Shown here piece after piece: positions 1 through 8,576 of a stretch of 64,000 nt of DNA (its first letter is position 1; each line of letters begins with the position of its first letter). The stretch lies in assembly GCF_025949695.1 (NCBI RefSeq), contig NZ_JAPDFL010000001.1:457001-521000 (forward strand), read 5' to 3'. The position numbers and the translations under genes were made by a program. The DNA comes from Pararhodobacter zhoushanensis (GTDB lineage Bacteria > Pseudomonadota > Alphaproteobacteria > Rhodobacterales > Rhodobacteraceae). The notes beneath the pieces are model-generated. The model searched no databases, was not told the origin of the DNA, and saw only the letters and a program-made list of their open reading frames with translations.

Positions 1-861
1 TGCAGGCCGCGCGCGGCCGGTCTGCCCCATGCTCTGCGCCAGCTTTTCCAGCGCGGCGATACGGTTCTCGGTCGCCGGGTGGGTTGAGAACAGCTTGTCG
101 CGCGCATGGGCGTGCAGCGGATTAATGATGAACATATGCGCCGAAGCCGGGTTGCGCTCGGCCGTGTCATTGTCGATCCGCGCCGCGTAGGTCTGGATCT
201 TGCCCAGCGCGTCGGCCAGCCACAGCGGGTGCCCGCAGATCTCGGCGCCGATGCGATCCGCCTCGTACTCACGCGAGCGCGACACCGCCATCTGCACCAG
301 TCCTGCCGCCATCGGCGCGAGGATCATCATCGCGATCATCGCTATCGGGTTCGCTCGCCGGTCACCGCCGCGAAAGAACATCGCGAAATTGGCCAGCATG
401 GCGATGGCCCCGGCAAAGGTCGCCGTCACTGTCATGATCAGCGTGTCGTAATTCTTGATATGCGCCAGCTCATGCGCGACCACCGCCGCCACCTCATCGC
501 GTGACAGCCGCTGCATCAGCCCGGTCGACACCGCCACCGCCGCATTGTCCGGGTTGCGCCCGGTGGCAAAGGCGTTGGGCTGGTCGCTGTCGATCACATA
601 GACCGCCGGCGGCGGCAGATCGGCGTTGCGGGCCAGTTCCATGACGATCTGCTGCAGTTCGGGCGCGGTATAGGCATCGACGGGCCGAGCGTTGTGCATG
701 CGCAGCACCGCCTTGTCCGAGTTCCACCACGCATAAAGGTTCATCCCCGCCGCCACGACAAAGGCGATCAGCGCCCCCGCCGAGCCGCCGATCAGGTAGC
801 CCATGCCCAGAAACAGGGCGGTCATCGCCGCCATCAGGATCCCGGTCTTGACGTAGCCCAT
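1..861 (-). CDS. htpX: HtpX-family zinc metalloprotease (3' partial)
   Basis: M48B-family protease of the inner membrane; the family degrades misfolded membrane proteins. The gene starts with ATG at 861 and runs off the left edge in frame, so 287 codons are present and only the extreme C terminus can be missing (the family is about 290-300 residues). Hydrophobic helices occupy roughly residues 7-45. The zinc motif HELAH lies at residues 130-134 and the third ligand Glu is in SREYEAD near residue 199. More hydrophobic stretches lie at about 143-163 and 172-193. The catalytic residues are all present, so the call is firm. It is a single gene, 55 bp upstream of the adenosine kinase stop codon on the same strand. 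Confidence 0.95.
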   Translation of the reverse strand, partial: MGYVKTGILMAAMTALFLGMGYLIGGSAGALIAFVVAAGMNLYAWWNSDKAVLRMHNARPVDAYTAPELQQIVMELARNADLPPPAVYVIDSDQPNAFATGRNPDNAAVAVSTGLMQRLSRDEVAAVVAHELAHIKNYDTLIMTVTATFAGAIAMLANFAMFFRGGDRRANPIAMIAMMILAPMAAGLVQMAVSRSREYEADRIGAEICGHPLWLADALGKIQTYAARIDNDTAERNPASAHMFIINPLHAHARDKLFSTHPATENRIAALEKLAQSMGQTGRARPA

Positions 862-916
862 GGTTTTCTCCGTCGCTATGACGTCTGATATGGGGAGGCT
901 TGGGCCGCCTGCAAGA

Positions 917-1905
917 TCACACCAGCCCTTCGGCCTTGAACAGCGCCAGCACATCCGCGCGAGGGCGCGCGCCGATATGGCCGATCACCTCTGTAGCGGC
1001 GATGCAGCCCATACGCCCGCTGGTTTCCAGCGAATGACCGTTGACCAGCCCGAACAGGAACCCGGCGGCGAACTGGTCGCCCGCGCCCGTTGCGTCGACC
1101 GGCACCACGGTCTTGACCGGCGCGGTGACGCGGTGGCCGTTGTGCATCAGCACCACCGGCTCGCCCGAGCGGGTGCAGACCACAATCTCGCAATCGGCCT
1201 GCGCCTTGGCCAGCGCCTCGTCCAGATCGTTGACCTGATAGAGCGAGGTCCATTCCTGCTGGTTGCCGATCACGTAATCCATCTCATTGGCGACCAGACG
1301 GCGGAAGTCGGCGCGATGCCGGTCGACGCAGAACGGGTCCGACAGCGCGATGCCGACGCGCCCCCCGCCTTGCGGCAGGCGCGCGCGGCTTTCAGGAAGG
1401 CTTCCTTGCCCTTGTTCTTGTCAAAGAGATACCCCTCCAAGAACAGCACCTCGGTTTCGGCCATCACCGCCGGGTCGACGTCATCGGGACCAACTTCAGC
1501 CGAGATGCCCAGATAGGTGTTCATCGAGCGCTCGCCATCCGGCGTCACGAAGATCATCGAGCGCGAGGTCGGCAGCTCGCCGCCCGAAACCGGCGGGTTC
1601 ACAAAGGCGGTGCCGGTCCGTTCGGTATCCTGCGCAAAGAACCGCCCCAGCCCGTCATCGCGCACCCGCCCGATCAGCGCCGTCCGCAACCCCAGCGCGC
1701 CCGCCCCGGCGATGGTGTTGCACACCGACCCGCCAGAGGCCTCTTGCCGGTCCTTCATCGCGCCATAGAGCGTCTCGGCGCGTTCGCGTTCGATCAGCTG
1801 CATGATGCCCTTGCGGATGCCCATGTGGTCCAGAAAATGGTCGTTCACCGTGCTGATGACATCGACGATGGCGTTGCCGATACCGGCGACTTGGTACTTT
1901 TTCAC
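917..1905 (-). pseudogene. Adenosine kinase-like PfkB sugar kinase, frameshifted
   Basis: PfkB/ribokinase-family kinase resembling the alphaproteobacterial adenosine kinase (ATP-dependent phosphorylation of adenosine, purine salvage). The N-terminal half has the PfkB signature region GGSVCNTIAGAGALG. The C-terminal half, in another frame, has the catalytic-base motif DATGAGDQFAAGF. The reading frame breaks at a six-C run at 1361-1366 (G run on the coding strand); adding one G restores KAGGRVGIALSDPF. The span of 989 nt is one short of 330 codons, as expected for a one-base loss. The GTG start at 1905 overlaps the nth stop by 4 bp and has a GAGGAG ribosome binding site. It may be a sequencing error at a homopolymer, in which case the protein is about 329 residues and functional. 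Confidence 0.85.
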
Positions 1906-2546
1906 AGGGTTTTCTCCTCGAACGGGCAGAGGTCGCGGATCAGGCAGACCGGACAATTGGGTTTGCGCGCCTTGCAGACATAGCGGCCGTGCAGGATCAG
2001 CCAGTGATGCGCGTGATGTTGGAATTCGGCGGGGATGTTGTCTTCAATCGCGCGTTCGACGGTTTCGACATCCTTGCCGGGGCAGATGCCCGTCCGGTTG
2101 CCGATGCGGAAGATATGCGTGTCGACGGCCTGCGCCGGCACGCCCCACCACATGTTCAGCACCACATTCGCCGTCTTGCGACCGACGCCCGGCAGCGATT
2201 GCAGCGCCGCGCGGGATGAGGGCACTTCGCCGCCATACTGGTCAACCAGGATCTGGCTCAATATGATGACATTGCGGGCCTTGTTGCGGAACAGGCCGAT
2301 CGTCTTGATATGCTGGATCAGCCCCTCTTCGCCCAGCGCCAGCATCTTTTGCGGCGTGTCGGCAATCGGGAACAGCGCGCGCGTTGCCTTGTTCACCCCG
2401 ACATCCGTGGCCTGCGCCGACAGCGCGACGGCAACCAGCAGGGTAAAGGCGTTGGTATGCTCCAGCTCGCCTTTCGGCTCGGCCTCCTCGGCCTGAAAGC
2501 GCAGGAAGATCTCTTTGATCGTCAGGTAATCGAGTTGGGCGGCCAT
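1902..2546 (-). CDS. nth: Endonuclease III (DNA glycosylase/AP lyase)
   Basis: Base-excision repair enzyme that removes oxidised pyrimidines and cleaves the abasic site. The 214-residue protein has the helix-hairpin-helix LPGVGRKTANVVL with catalytic Lys124 and the catalytic Asp142 in VDTHIFR. A C-terminal 4Fe-4S loop is formed by Cys191, Cys198, Cys201 and Cys207 (C-x6-C-x2-C-x5-C). I chose ATG 2546 (MAAQLDY) because upstream in-frame starts add a low-complexity extension not typical of the family. The stop codon overlaps the GTG start of the kinase gene (GTGA), so the two are translationally coupled. Confidence 0.96.
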   Translation of the reverse strand: MAAQLDYLTIKEIFLRFQAEEAEPKGELEHTNAFTLLVAVALSAQATDVGVNKATRALFPIADTPQKMLALGEEGLIQHIKTIGLFRNKARNVIILSQILVDQYGGEVPSSRAALQSLPGVGRKTANVVLNMWWGVPAQAVDTHIFRIGNRTGICPGKDVETVERAIEDNIPAEFQHHAHHWLILHGRYVCKARKPNCPVCLIRDLCPFEEKTL

Positions 2547-2585
2547 AGGGGCTCTTTGTAACGGGACGCGCGCGAGGGGCAAGGC

Positions 2586-3803
2586 TCAGTCGTCACGGCG
2601 ACGGATCAGGCGACCAATCAGGAACGAGGTGCGCGGGGTATAGACATAGGGCGTGCGGGCCTCTGGCGCCGGGCGGGCCTGCATACGGAACAGGCCGAAC
2701 ACGATCAGCAGCACATGCGCCAGCGCGATGAACACGAACATCGAGGCCGGGCCAAAGCCGGAGATCAGCGCCGAGGCGATCACCGGGCTGGCGATGGCCC
2801 CCACCGCATACAGGAACATCTGCGCCGCGCTCAGCTCGACCCGCTCGTGTTGCTCGGCAAAGTCGTGGGCGTGGGCGGTCGAGATCGAATAGATCGGGAA
2901 GGTGGTGAAACCAAAGAACCCTGCAGCAAGGAAGATCGTCACGATATTTCCCTGCGCCCCCGCCACCATCGCGCCGCAGCCCAGGATCGAGCCGACCGAG
3001 ATCCAGATCAGCACCCGACGGCGGTCGAATTTGTCGGCGAGCCAACCGATTGGGAACTGCGCAAACGCCCCGCCCAATACATAGGCGCTGAGGAACAGCG
3101 CGATGCGGTTGGCCTCGAGCCCGACAGCGAGGCCATAGAGCGGGCCGACCATGCGGAATGCGGCCCCGGTGATACCGGATACCACCACGCCGACAGCGCC
3201 CAGCGGCGACTTGTCCCATGCGAGCTTGGGCCGCAGGCGAGGGGCCGGGCCGGGTGACGGGGCCTCGGAGGTGCTGAGCAGCAGGGGAAAAAGCGCGGCA
3301 CACATGAACAGCGCCAGCAGGTTATAGCTGACATAGGCCGCCGGGGTCAGAAAGGCGATCATCACCTGCGCGCCCAGATTGCCAGTCACATCCACCACGC
3401 GGTAGACGCCCATCGCCCGGCCCCGGGTCTGGTTGGTGACCTTGGACTGCAGCCACGCCTCGATGATCGTGTAGCACCCCGCGACGGCGAGCCCGGACGA
3501 CATGCGCATGATTGCCCAGGCCCAGGGATCGACCCACATCATATGCGCCAGAATGCCGATGGTCCCGGCAGCGGCAAAAGCGGCGAAGGCGCGCGAATGG
3601 CCGACGGTGCCCATCAGGCGCGGGGCCCACCAGCAACCGATGAAGAAGCCCAGAAAATGCGTGGAGCCCATCGCACCGATCTGCTCGGCGGTGAAGCCCA
3701 GCTCGGTCCCTGACAGCGCATCGAGCGGCACCACGCTGCCAAGACCCAGCTGCAACAGAAAAACCGAGGCGAAGAGCGCAGCGAAGGAGATCAGCAAACT
3801 CAT
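2586..3803 (-). CDS. MFS transporter
   Basis: Major facilitator superfamily permease of 405 residues with about 12 hydrophobic segments in two six-helix halves. The central loop (around residues 185-200) is Pro-rich and polar. The inter-helix motif WLADKFDRRRVLIWIS near residue 255 matches the MFS loop signature (G-x-L-a-D-r-x-g-r-r). The C terminus is basic (LIGRLIRRRDD). It resembles the YcaD/UMF-type drug and sugar permeases of Rhodobacterales, but the substrate cannot be read from sequence. ATG 3803 is preferred over the TTG two codons upstream. It sits 39 bp upstream of the nth start on the same strand and is divergent from the dehalogenase-like gene across a 97-bp gap. Confidence 0.85.
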   Translation of the reverse strand: MSLLISFAALFASVFLLQLGLGSVVPLDALSGTELGFTAEQIGAMGSTHFLGFFIGCWWAPRLMGTVGHSRAFAAFAAAGTIGILAHMMWVDPWAWAIMRMSSGLAVAGCYTIIEAWLQSKVTNQTRGRAMGVYRVVDVTGNLGAQVMIAFLTPAAYVSYNLLALFMCAALFPLLLSTSEAPSPGPAPRLRPKLAWDKSPLGAVGVVVSGITGAAFRMVGPLYGLAVGLEANRIALFLSAYVLGGAFAQFPIGWLADKFDRRRVLIWISVGSILGCGAMVAGAQGNIVTIFLAAGFFGFTTFPIYSISTAHAHDFAEQHERVELSAAQMFLYAVGAIASPVIASALISGFGPASMFVFIALAHVLLIVFGLFRMQARPAPEARTPYVYTPRTSFLIGRLIRRRDD

Positions 3804-3900
3804 GGGCAACCCGGCCTTGGTGTTCCCCCCACCTTTGCGCGAAGCACCGGCGACGTCCAGAGGCTTTGACTTGGCCCGAACCGCCGCCTAGCCTGCCGCC

Positions 3901-5088
3901 ATGACCAGCGCCCCCGCCAGCGGCCACAACCTGCCGCCCGACCCCCTGCTCGATGCCGCCGCCGGGATCGAGACGACGGCCGATTTCACGCGCTTTCGCC
4001 AGCGCGACGATGTGTTCACGCGGGCGTTCTGGGATGACACGGTGCGCTCCAAGCAGAGCGATGCGTTCTTTGCCAGCTACCGGATGGATGCCAATCCGCG
4101 CAAGGGTGAGGGGTTCCAGCAAAAGGACTTTGCCCTGCGCAATGCGGCGTGGCTGGTCAGTGACATCATTTCGAACCGCTCGGCCGGGGACGGCGTGCGC
4201 GAAGGATTTCAGGCCCCGATCCGCGCCGACACGCCGGTCGCGCCCGTGCAGGTGGCCATTGATGACCCGGCGCGGATGGCGACTGAGGTCAAGCGCATTG
4301 CCAGGTTCTTTGGCGCGGATCTGTGCGGCGTGACCGGGTTTGACGAGCGCTGGATCTATCAGACGCAGGTCGATACCCGCGATTTTTCCGAAAGCCCGGT
4401 CGAGATGCCGCCGGGCATGACCTCGGTCATCGTGCTGGGGCATCAGATGGATCAGCCCCTGGTGCAGACCTACCCGTCGGCGCTGGCCGGGGCGGCGACG
4501 GGGCGGGAATACAGCCACGAGGCTGCGATCGTGATGCAGGTCGCGGCCTATATCCGCAATCTGGGATACAACGCGGTTGCGTCGATGAACGACACCGGGC
4601 TGGTGATCCCCTTTGCGGTCAAGGCGGGGCTGGGCGAATACGCGCGCAATCAGCTGGTGATCACGCCGGAGTTTGGCCCAAGGCTGCGGTTTTCCAAGAT
4701 CTTCACCGACCTGCCGCTGTCGCATGACACGCCCAAACCGCTGGGCGTGAAGGCGGTCTGCGACATCTGCACCCGCTGCGCCGATGCCTGCCCGGTCAAG
4801 GCGCTGCCGTTCGGCGCACCGAGCGCCGAGACGCAGAACCGCTCGGCCATCAAGGGCGTGGTGAAATGGACCTCGGATGCGGAGAAATGCTTTGGCTATT
4901 GGGCCAAGCTGGCTTCGGATTGCGCGATCTGTCTGCGCGTCTGCCCGTTCAACCGCGACTTTTCCAAGCGGCGCAACCGGCTGTGGCTGAAACTGGCGCT
5001 GTCACCGCTGCGCCGGCTGGCGCTGTGGCTGGATGACCAGTCAGGGCGCGCGGCGCGGCTGAAACCGCGCGACTGGTGGGCGGGCTGA
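3901..5088 (+). CDS. Reductive dehalogenase-like (RdhA superfamily) corrinoid/Fe-S protein
   Basis: Protein of 395 residues related to RdhA/NpRdhA-type reductive dehalogenases and, more distantly, to epoxyqueuosine reductase QueG. The C-terminal ferredoxin domain has Cys287-x2-Cys290-x2-Cys293-x3-Cys297 and a second set at Cys330, Cys341-x2-Cys344-x3-Cys348, enough for two 4Fe-4S clusters. The preceding segment (AGLGEYARNQLVITPEFGP, about 242-260) is the RdhA-type corrinoid-domain signature. There is no twin-arginine signal peptide and no membrane partner (RdhB) nearby, so it should be cytoplasmic. Unlike the NpRdhA type it lacks a C-terminal flavin/ferredoxin reductase domain. Family membership is clear; activity on organohalides is only inferred, and a QueG-like or other reductase role is possible. 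Confidence 0.75.
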   Translation: MTSAPASGHNLPPDPLLDAAAGIETTADFTRFRQRDDVFTRAFWDDTVRSKQSDAFFASYRMDANPRKGEGFQQKDFALRNAAWLVSDIISNRSAGDGVREGFQAPIRADTPVAPVQVAIDDPARMATEVKRIARFFGADLCGVTGFDERWIYQTQVDTRDFSESPVEMPPGMTSVIVLGHQMDQPLVQTYPSALAGAATGREYSHEAAIVMQVAAYIRNLGYNAVASMNDTGLVIPFAVKAGLGEYARNQLVITPEFGPRLRFSKIFTDLPLSHDTPKPLGVKAVCDICTRCADACPVKALPFGAPSAETQNRSAIKGVVKWTSDAEKCFGYWAKLASDCAICLRVCPFNRDFSKRRNRLWLKLALSPLRRLALWLDDQSGRAARLKPRDWWAG

Positions 5089-5148
5089 AAGCGCAGGTTT
5101 CGGGTCGCCCGGATGGTGGCCGCTGCGTAGGGTGGGTGACGGGGAAAG

Positions 5149-5208
5149 GGGGGCCAGCCCCCTCGCCCGTTCCGGGCTCACCCCCGGGATATTTACGGAC
5201 AGATGATA
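5149..5208 (+). repeat. Rhodobacterales-type intergenic repeat, copy 1
   Basis: A short G-run/C-run hairpin (GGGGGC...GCCCCC, 5149-5162) is followed by a C-run and the core GGATATTTA-x-GGACAGATGAT ending near 5208. The same module recurs after fghA (60175-60240) and, inverted, at 60260-60290. It lies just downstream of the dehalogenase-like gene in the 136-bp gap before the Ada-like gene. The upstream part of the gap also has GTAGGGTGGGT near 5127. It is probably a mobile or transcription-related intergenic element; its function is unknown. Confidence 0.6.
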
Positions 5209-5224
5209 GGGGCGCGGGCGCATC

Positions 5225-6070
5225 ATGGTTAACGAGCGGGGATACCATTACGGCGTGATGGCACGGGCGATTGCCGAACTGGATCAGGCGGGCGGCGAGC
5301 GCGTGGCGCTGGAGGATCTGGCCGGGCGGTTGGGCATGAGTGCGGCGCATTTCCAGCGCTTGTTCACACAATGGGTCGGCGTGTCGCCCAAGCGGTATCA
5401 GCAATATCTGGCGCTGGGGCACGCGCGCTCGTTGCTGGCCGAGCGGTTCACCGTGCTGGAAGCGGCGCATGAGGCGGGGCTGTCCGGGCCGGGGCGGCTG
5501 CACGATCTGTTCCTGCGCTGGGAGGCGATGACGCCGGGCGAGTATGCAAAGGGCGGCGCGGGATTGGTGATTTCGTGGGGCTGGTTCGACAGCCCCTTTG
5601 GCCCGGCGCTGGTGATGGGGACCGAGAAGGGCCTGTGCGGGCTGGGCTTTGCCGCCGAAATGGGCGCGGCGGCGGCGTTTGCCGATCTGAGCGAACGGTG
5701 GCCGAAAGCGACGTTTGTCGAGGACGCGGCGCGGCTGAAGCCCTGGGTCGATGCGGCGTTCGGCGTCGCGGGGGGCGCGGATGAGGCACCGCTGTACCTG
5801 ATCGGCGCGCCGTTTCAGATCAAGGTCTGGGAGGCGCTGCTGACCATCCCCTCGGGCCATGTCACCTCGTATTCCGAGATCGCCCGCTCGATCGGCCAGC
5901 CGACCGCCAACCGCGCCGTTGGGGCAGCGGTCGGGCGCAACCCGATCAGCTGGCTGATTCCCTGCCACCGGGCGCTGGCGAAATCGGGGGCGCTGACGGG
6001 CTATCATTGGGGGCTGCCGGTGAAACGAGCGATGCTGGCGTGGGAAGCGGCGCGCGAGGATGCGGCCTGA
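5225..6070 (+). CDS. AraC-HTH/O6-methylguanine-DNA methyltransferase fusion (Ada-like, lacking the N-terminal Cys/Zn domain)
   Basis: Suicide DNA repair protein that transfers methyl groups from O6-methylguanine to its own cysteine. The 281 residues begin with an AraC-type helix-turn-helix (about 12-108, with LAGRLGMSAAHFQRLF). They continue with the methyltransferase domain, including the active-site motif IPCHRA at Cys247 and the arginine-finger region TANRAVGAAVGRNP. The N-terminal Cys-containing zinc domain of E. coli Ada, which senses phosphotriesters, is absent. Its regulatory role may therefore differ from classical Ada. It stands alone, preceded by an intergenic repeat. Confidence 0.9.
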   Translation: MVNERGYHYGVMARAIAELDQAGGERVALEDLAGRLGMSAAHFQRLFTQWVGVSPKRYQQYLALGHARSLLAERFTVLEAAHEAGLSGPGRLHDLFLRWEAMTPGEYAKGGAGLVISWGWFDSPFGPALVMGTEKGLCGLGFAAEMGAAAAFADLSERWPKATFVEDAARLKPWVDAAFGVAGGADEAPLYLIGAPFQIKVWEALLTIPSGHVTSYSEIARSIGQPTANRAVGAAVGRNPISWLIPCHRALAKSGALTGYHWGLPVKRAMLAWEAAREDAA

Positions 6071-6197
6071 CGCACCCGCATCGGTGGTAATCCGCCGATC
6101 AAGCCAACGTGACGGTGCGCTATGCGCGTGATACTGTTGAACTCTTCGGGCTTTGGATAGTTTACCAGCAAAGCGTATTCTCAAAGGAGATTTCCAA

Positions 6198-6830
6198 ATG
6201 ATGGCAACCAAGGCTTTTGCGGCCATGACCGCCCTGTCGCTGATCGCGGCCTGCACCACCAGCTCGGGTGACCCGTATCGCCAAGGCACCGGCGCGCTGA
6301 CCGGCGCGGCAGTCGGCGGCCTGCTGGGCGCAGCGACTGGCAACGGCAGCAGTGAGCGCGTGTTGATCGGCGCCGGTCTGGGCGCGATTGCCGGCGGCGT
6401 GATCGGCAACCATCTGGACCAGCAGGCTGCCGAACTGCGCGGCTCGCTGGGGTCGAACGTGGGCGTGGTCAACACCGGCAACGAGATCGTCGTGACCCTG
6501 CCGCAGGACATCCTGTTCGCCACCGACAGCGCCGCCGTGCGCCCGGATCTGCAATCGGATCTGCGCACCATCGCCGCCAACCTTCAGCGCTACCCCGGCA
6601 GCACGGTGATCGTCACCGGGCACACCGATTCGACCGGCTCGGCCAGCTATAACCAGACGCTGTCGCTGCGCCGCGCCGATGCGGTGGCGGGCGTGCTGAT
6701 TACCTCGGGTGTACCGGCCAGCCGCGTGCAGGGCCGTGGCGCCGGCATGACGCAACCGGTCGCGTCGAATGACTCGGCCGCAGGCCGGGCGCAGAACCGT
6801 CGCGTGGAAATCACCATCCGCCCGAACTGA
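6198..6830 (+). CDS. OmpA-family lipoprotein with glycine-zipper segment
   Basis: Outer-membrane lipoprotein of 210 residues. A signal peptide ends in the lipobox IAAC (Cys19). A glycine-zipper region (about 30-75, rich in GAxxGGxxG) follows, then an OmpA/MotB peptidoglycan-binding domain with the motif TGHTDSTGSASYNQ and NRRVEI near the end. It resembles the YiaD/YfiB type that tethers the outer membrane to peptidoglycan. The start at 6198 is supported by AAAGGAG eight bases upstream; earlier in-frame ATGs lack one. A strong terminator follows. Confidence 0.9.
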   Translation: MMATKAFAAMTALSLIAACTTSSGDPYRQGTGALTGAAVGGLLGAATGNGSSERVLIGAGLGAIAGGVIGNHLDQQAAELRGSLGSNVGVVNTGNEIVVTLPQDILFATDSAAVRPDLQSDLRTIAANLQRYPGSTVIVTGHTDSTGSASYNQTLSLRRADAVAGVLITSGVPASRVQGRGAGMTQPVASNDSAAGRAQNRRVEITIRPN

Positions 6831-6853
6831 GGCTGCTCAGGCTGACATCGTGA

Positions 6854-6885
6854 GGGGCTGGACCTGCGGGTCCGGCCCCTTCTTT
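6854..6885 (+). terminator. Rho-independent terminator after the OmpA-like gene
   Basis: An 11-bp stem (GGGGCTGGACC with GGTCCGGCCCC, one G-T pair) closes a TGCG loop and is followed by TTCTTT. It lies 23 bp after the lipoprotein stop. Confidence 0.85.
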
Positions 6886-6916
6886 ACGCGCGTTAGGCAT
6901 TGCCCGAGGGCGGCAG

Positions 6917-6935
6917 TGGTCATATCTTTTGACCA
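6917..6935. promoter_or_regulatory. Candidate autoregulatory operator of the GntR/FadR-type gene
   Basis: Interrupted palindrome TGGTC-N9-GACCA immediately upstream of the ribosome binding site of the GntR-family gene. FadR-subfamily regulators typically bind TGGTxxxACCA-like palindromes, so autoregulation is a reasonable inference. Confidence 0.5.
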
Positions 6936-6949
6936 ATCAGGGAGGGGCC

Positions 6950-7720
6950 ATGCCATTTCAACCGGTCCATCAGGAAAAACTGTCGCAAGGGGTGGTCCGC
7001 CAGATCGAGCTGTTGATCCTGCGCGGGCTGTTGCGCCCCGGCGAACGTCTGCCGTCCGAACGCGAGCTGGCCGAGCGGATGAGCGTCAGCCGCCCGTCAC
7101 TGCGCGAGGCGATTGCCAATTTGCAGGACCGTGGCCTGCTGATCAGCCGCGCCGGATCGGGCGTATTCGTGGCGGATATGCTGGGTTCGGCGTTTTCCGA
7201 ACCGCTGATCAAGCTGTTTGGCAGCCACGATGAGGCGGTCTTTGACTACGTCAGCTTTCGCCGCGACCTTGAGGGCATGGCCGCCGAGCGCGCGGCGCGC
7301 TTTGGCTCGGACACCGATCTGATGGTGATCGACACCGTCTATCAGAAGATGGAAGCCGCGCATCAGAAGCGCAATCCGACGGATGAGGCGGCGCTGGATG
7401 CCGAGTTCCATCTGGCAATCATCGAAGCCAGCCACAACATCATCATGCTGCACATGATGCGGGCCATGTTCGACTTGCTCAAGGAGGGTGTCTTCTATAA
7501 CCGCCAGCAGATGTATCGGCAGCACGCGACCCGCGAGCAATTGCTGGCGCAGCATCGGGCGATCAACGCGGCGATCCAGACGCGAGACCCTCTTGCCGCC
7601 CGCACCGCTGCCGAGAGCCATATGAATTACGTCGAAACAACGCTGAGCGATCTGCGCAAGGCGGATCGCAACGAAGATATCGCCCGGCTGAGGTATCAGC
7701 ACGAACTGGCGCGAGAGTAA
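6950..7720 (+). CDS. GntR-family transcriptional regulator (FadR/PdhR-like, FCD domain)
   Basis: Transcription factor of 256 residues. The N-terminal winged helix (about 10-78) contains PSERELAERMSVSRPSLREA and the wing RAGSGVFVAD. An all-helical FCD ligand-binding domain (about 95-235) follows, with metal/acid ligand candidates in DAEFHLAI and a later His in ESHMNYV. This architecture matches regulators of pyruvate, lactate or fatty-acid metabolism (PdhR, LldR, FadR). The ligand cannot be told from sequence. ATG 6950 follows GGGAGGGG; the upstream in-frame start at 6929 lacks a good site. A palindromic operator precedes it, and a small charged protein gene follows 11 bp later. Confidence 0.88.
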   Translation: MPFQPVHQEKLSQGVVRQIELLILRGLLRPGERLPSERELAERMSVSRPSLREAIANLQDRGLLISRAGSGVFVADMLGSAFSEPLIKLFGSHDEAVFDYVSFRRDLEGMAAERAARFGSDTDLMVIDTVYQKMEAAHQKRNPTDEAALDAEFHLAIIEASHNIIMLHMMRAMFDLLKEGVFYNRQQMYRQHATREQLLAQHRAINAAIQTRDPLAARTAAESHMNYVETTLSDLRKADRNEDIARLRYQHELARE

Positions 7721-7731
7721 GGAAAAGACCC

Positions 7732-7887
7732 ATGGTAGATTACGGCAAATCAGGCAACCCGCGGCGCAACAGCAAAGAGCCGCAGGACCGCACGTCCAAA
7801 TCGGGCAAGCCCAGCGGCACCCCCGACAAATCCGAACTGCTGGCCCGCATGAAGGCCGCTGCCGAGAAGAACAAGAAAGACGACTAA
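7732..7887 (+). CDS. Small highly charged hypothetical protein (51 aa)
   Basis: Short gene, ATG 7732 to TAA 7887, starting 11 bp after the GntR gene with AAGGAAAA upstream, so probably co-transcribed. The 51 residues are rich in Lys, Ser, Pro and Asp, with a disordered N-terminal two thirds and an amphipathic C-terminal stretch (SELLARMKAAAEKNKKDD). There are no Cys residues and no membrane segment. Function unknown. Coding is supported by the spacing and a clean start and stop, and it overlaps the 3' end of the convergent RES gene by 4 bp. Confidence 0.6.
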   Translation: MVDYGKSGNPRRNSKEPQDRTSKSGKPSGTPDKSELLARMKAAAEKNKKDD

Positions 7888-8576
7888 AGCGCGGTCACGC
7901 TGTAGTCAGGCGTCCCGGTCCAGCTGATTTCCCAACTGGCACCGGGCCGCACATTGCGGATCGCCGTCGGCTCGAACAGGACCAGACAGCGGCCTGTGGG
8001 GTGGCGCACGGACGGGTAGATCAGCCCCGCGTGCCCCTCGCGGCGGATATGCCCGGCCAGCGCCTGCCCTTCGGGGTAGCCCAGTGCCGGATCGGGGTTC
8101 AGCGCCGGGTGCTGTGGCTGATCGCCCAGATCGGGGAAGTCACCGATCACATCGGCAATCAGTTCGACATAGCGCGCGGTTTCGGTGAACACGCCGACAT
8201 AGCGCAGCTCTCGCGTCTTGTGCCATGCGACTTCGGCCACCGAGGTCAGCACGTCCCAGGCGCAGTACCACGCCCCCCGATCCCCGTCATTGAACCGGTT
8301 GCCGCCCGCGCGGGTATAGGCGAAAGCCGCGTTGATGTGGCTGTTGCCATAGACCGCCAGATCGTGCCGCCGCCGCTGCCACGCCAGTTCGCGCCGGTCG
8401 AGATGCAGGTTGCGCCCCCTCTCGGCGGTCAGCCGGGCCGAGGTCAGCCCTTCGATGTCAGCCAGAACAGCCAGCTCGTCATCGGTATCGACCAGCCCGC
8501 GCAAGGCAGGCGGTTTGTGGTAAGTGGCCGGGATCAACCGCACCAACCCGCGTTCAGACAAAGGCGTGATCTTCAC
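7884..8576 (-). CDS. RES-domain toxin (NAD+-degrading family)
   Basis: Toxin of a RES-Xre type II toxin-antitoxin system; characterised members deplete NAD+ by phosphorolysis or hydrolysis. The 230-residue protein carries the RES-fold core around residues 85-120 (NRFNDGDRGAWYCAWDVLTS followed by VAEVAWHKTR), which holds the conserved Arg, Tyr and Glu positions. It begins with GTG at 8576 and overlaps the antitoxin stop by 4 bp (GTGA), the usual antitoxin-first order. It is 230 aa, longer than minimal RES toxins, with an N-terminal extension of about 70 residues. Confidence 0.85.
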   Translation of the reverse strand: MKITPLSERGLVRLIPATYHKPPALRGLVDTDDELAVLADIEGLTSARLTAERGRNLHLDRRELAWQRRRHDLAVYGNSHINAAFAYTRAGGNRFNDGDRGAWYCAWDVLTSVAEVAWHKTRELRYVGVFTETARYVELIADVIGDFPDLGDQPQHPALNPDPALGYPEGQALAGHIRREGHAGLIYPSVRHPTGRCLVLFEPTAIRNVRPGASWEISWTGTPDYSVTAL

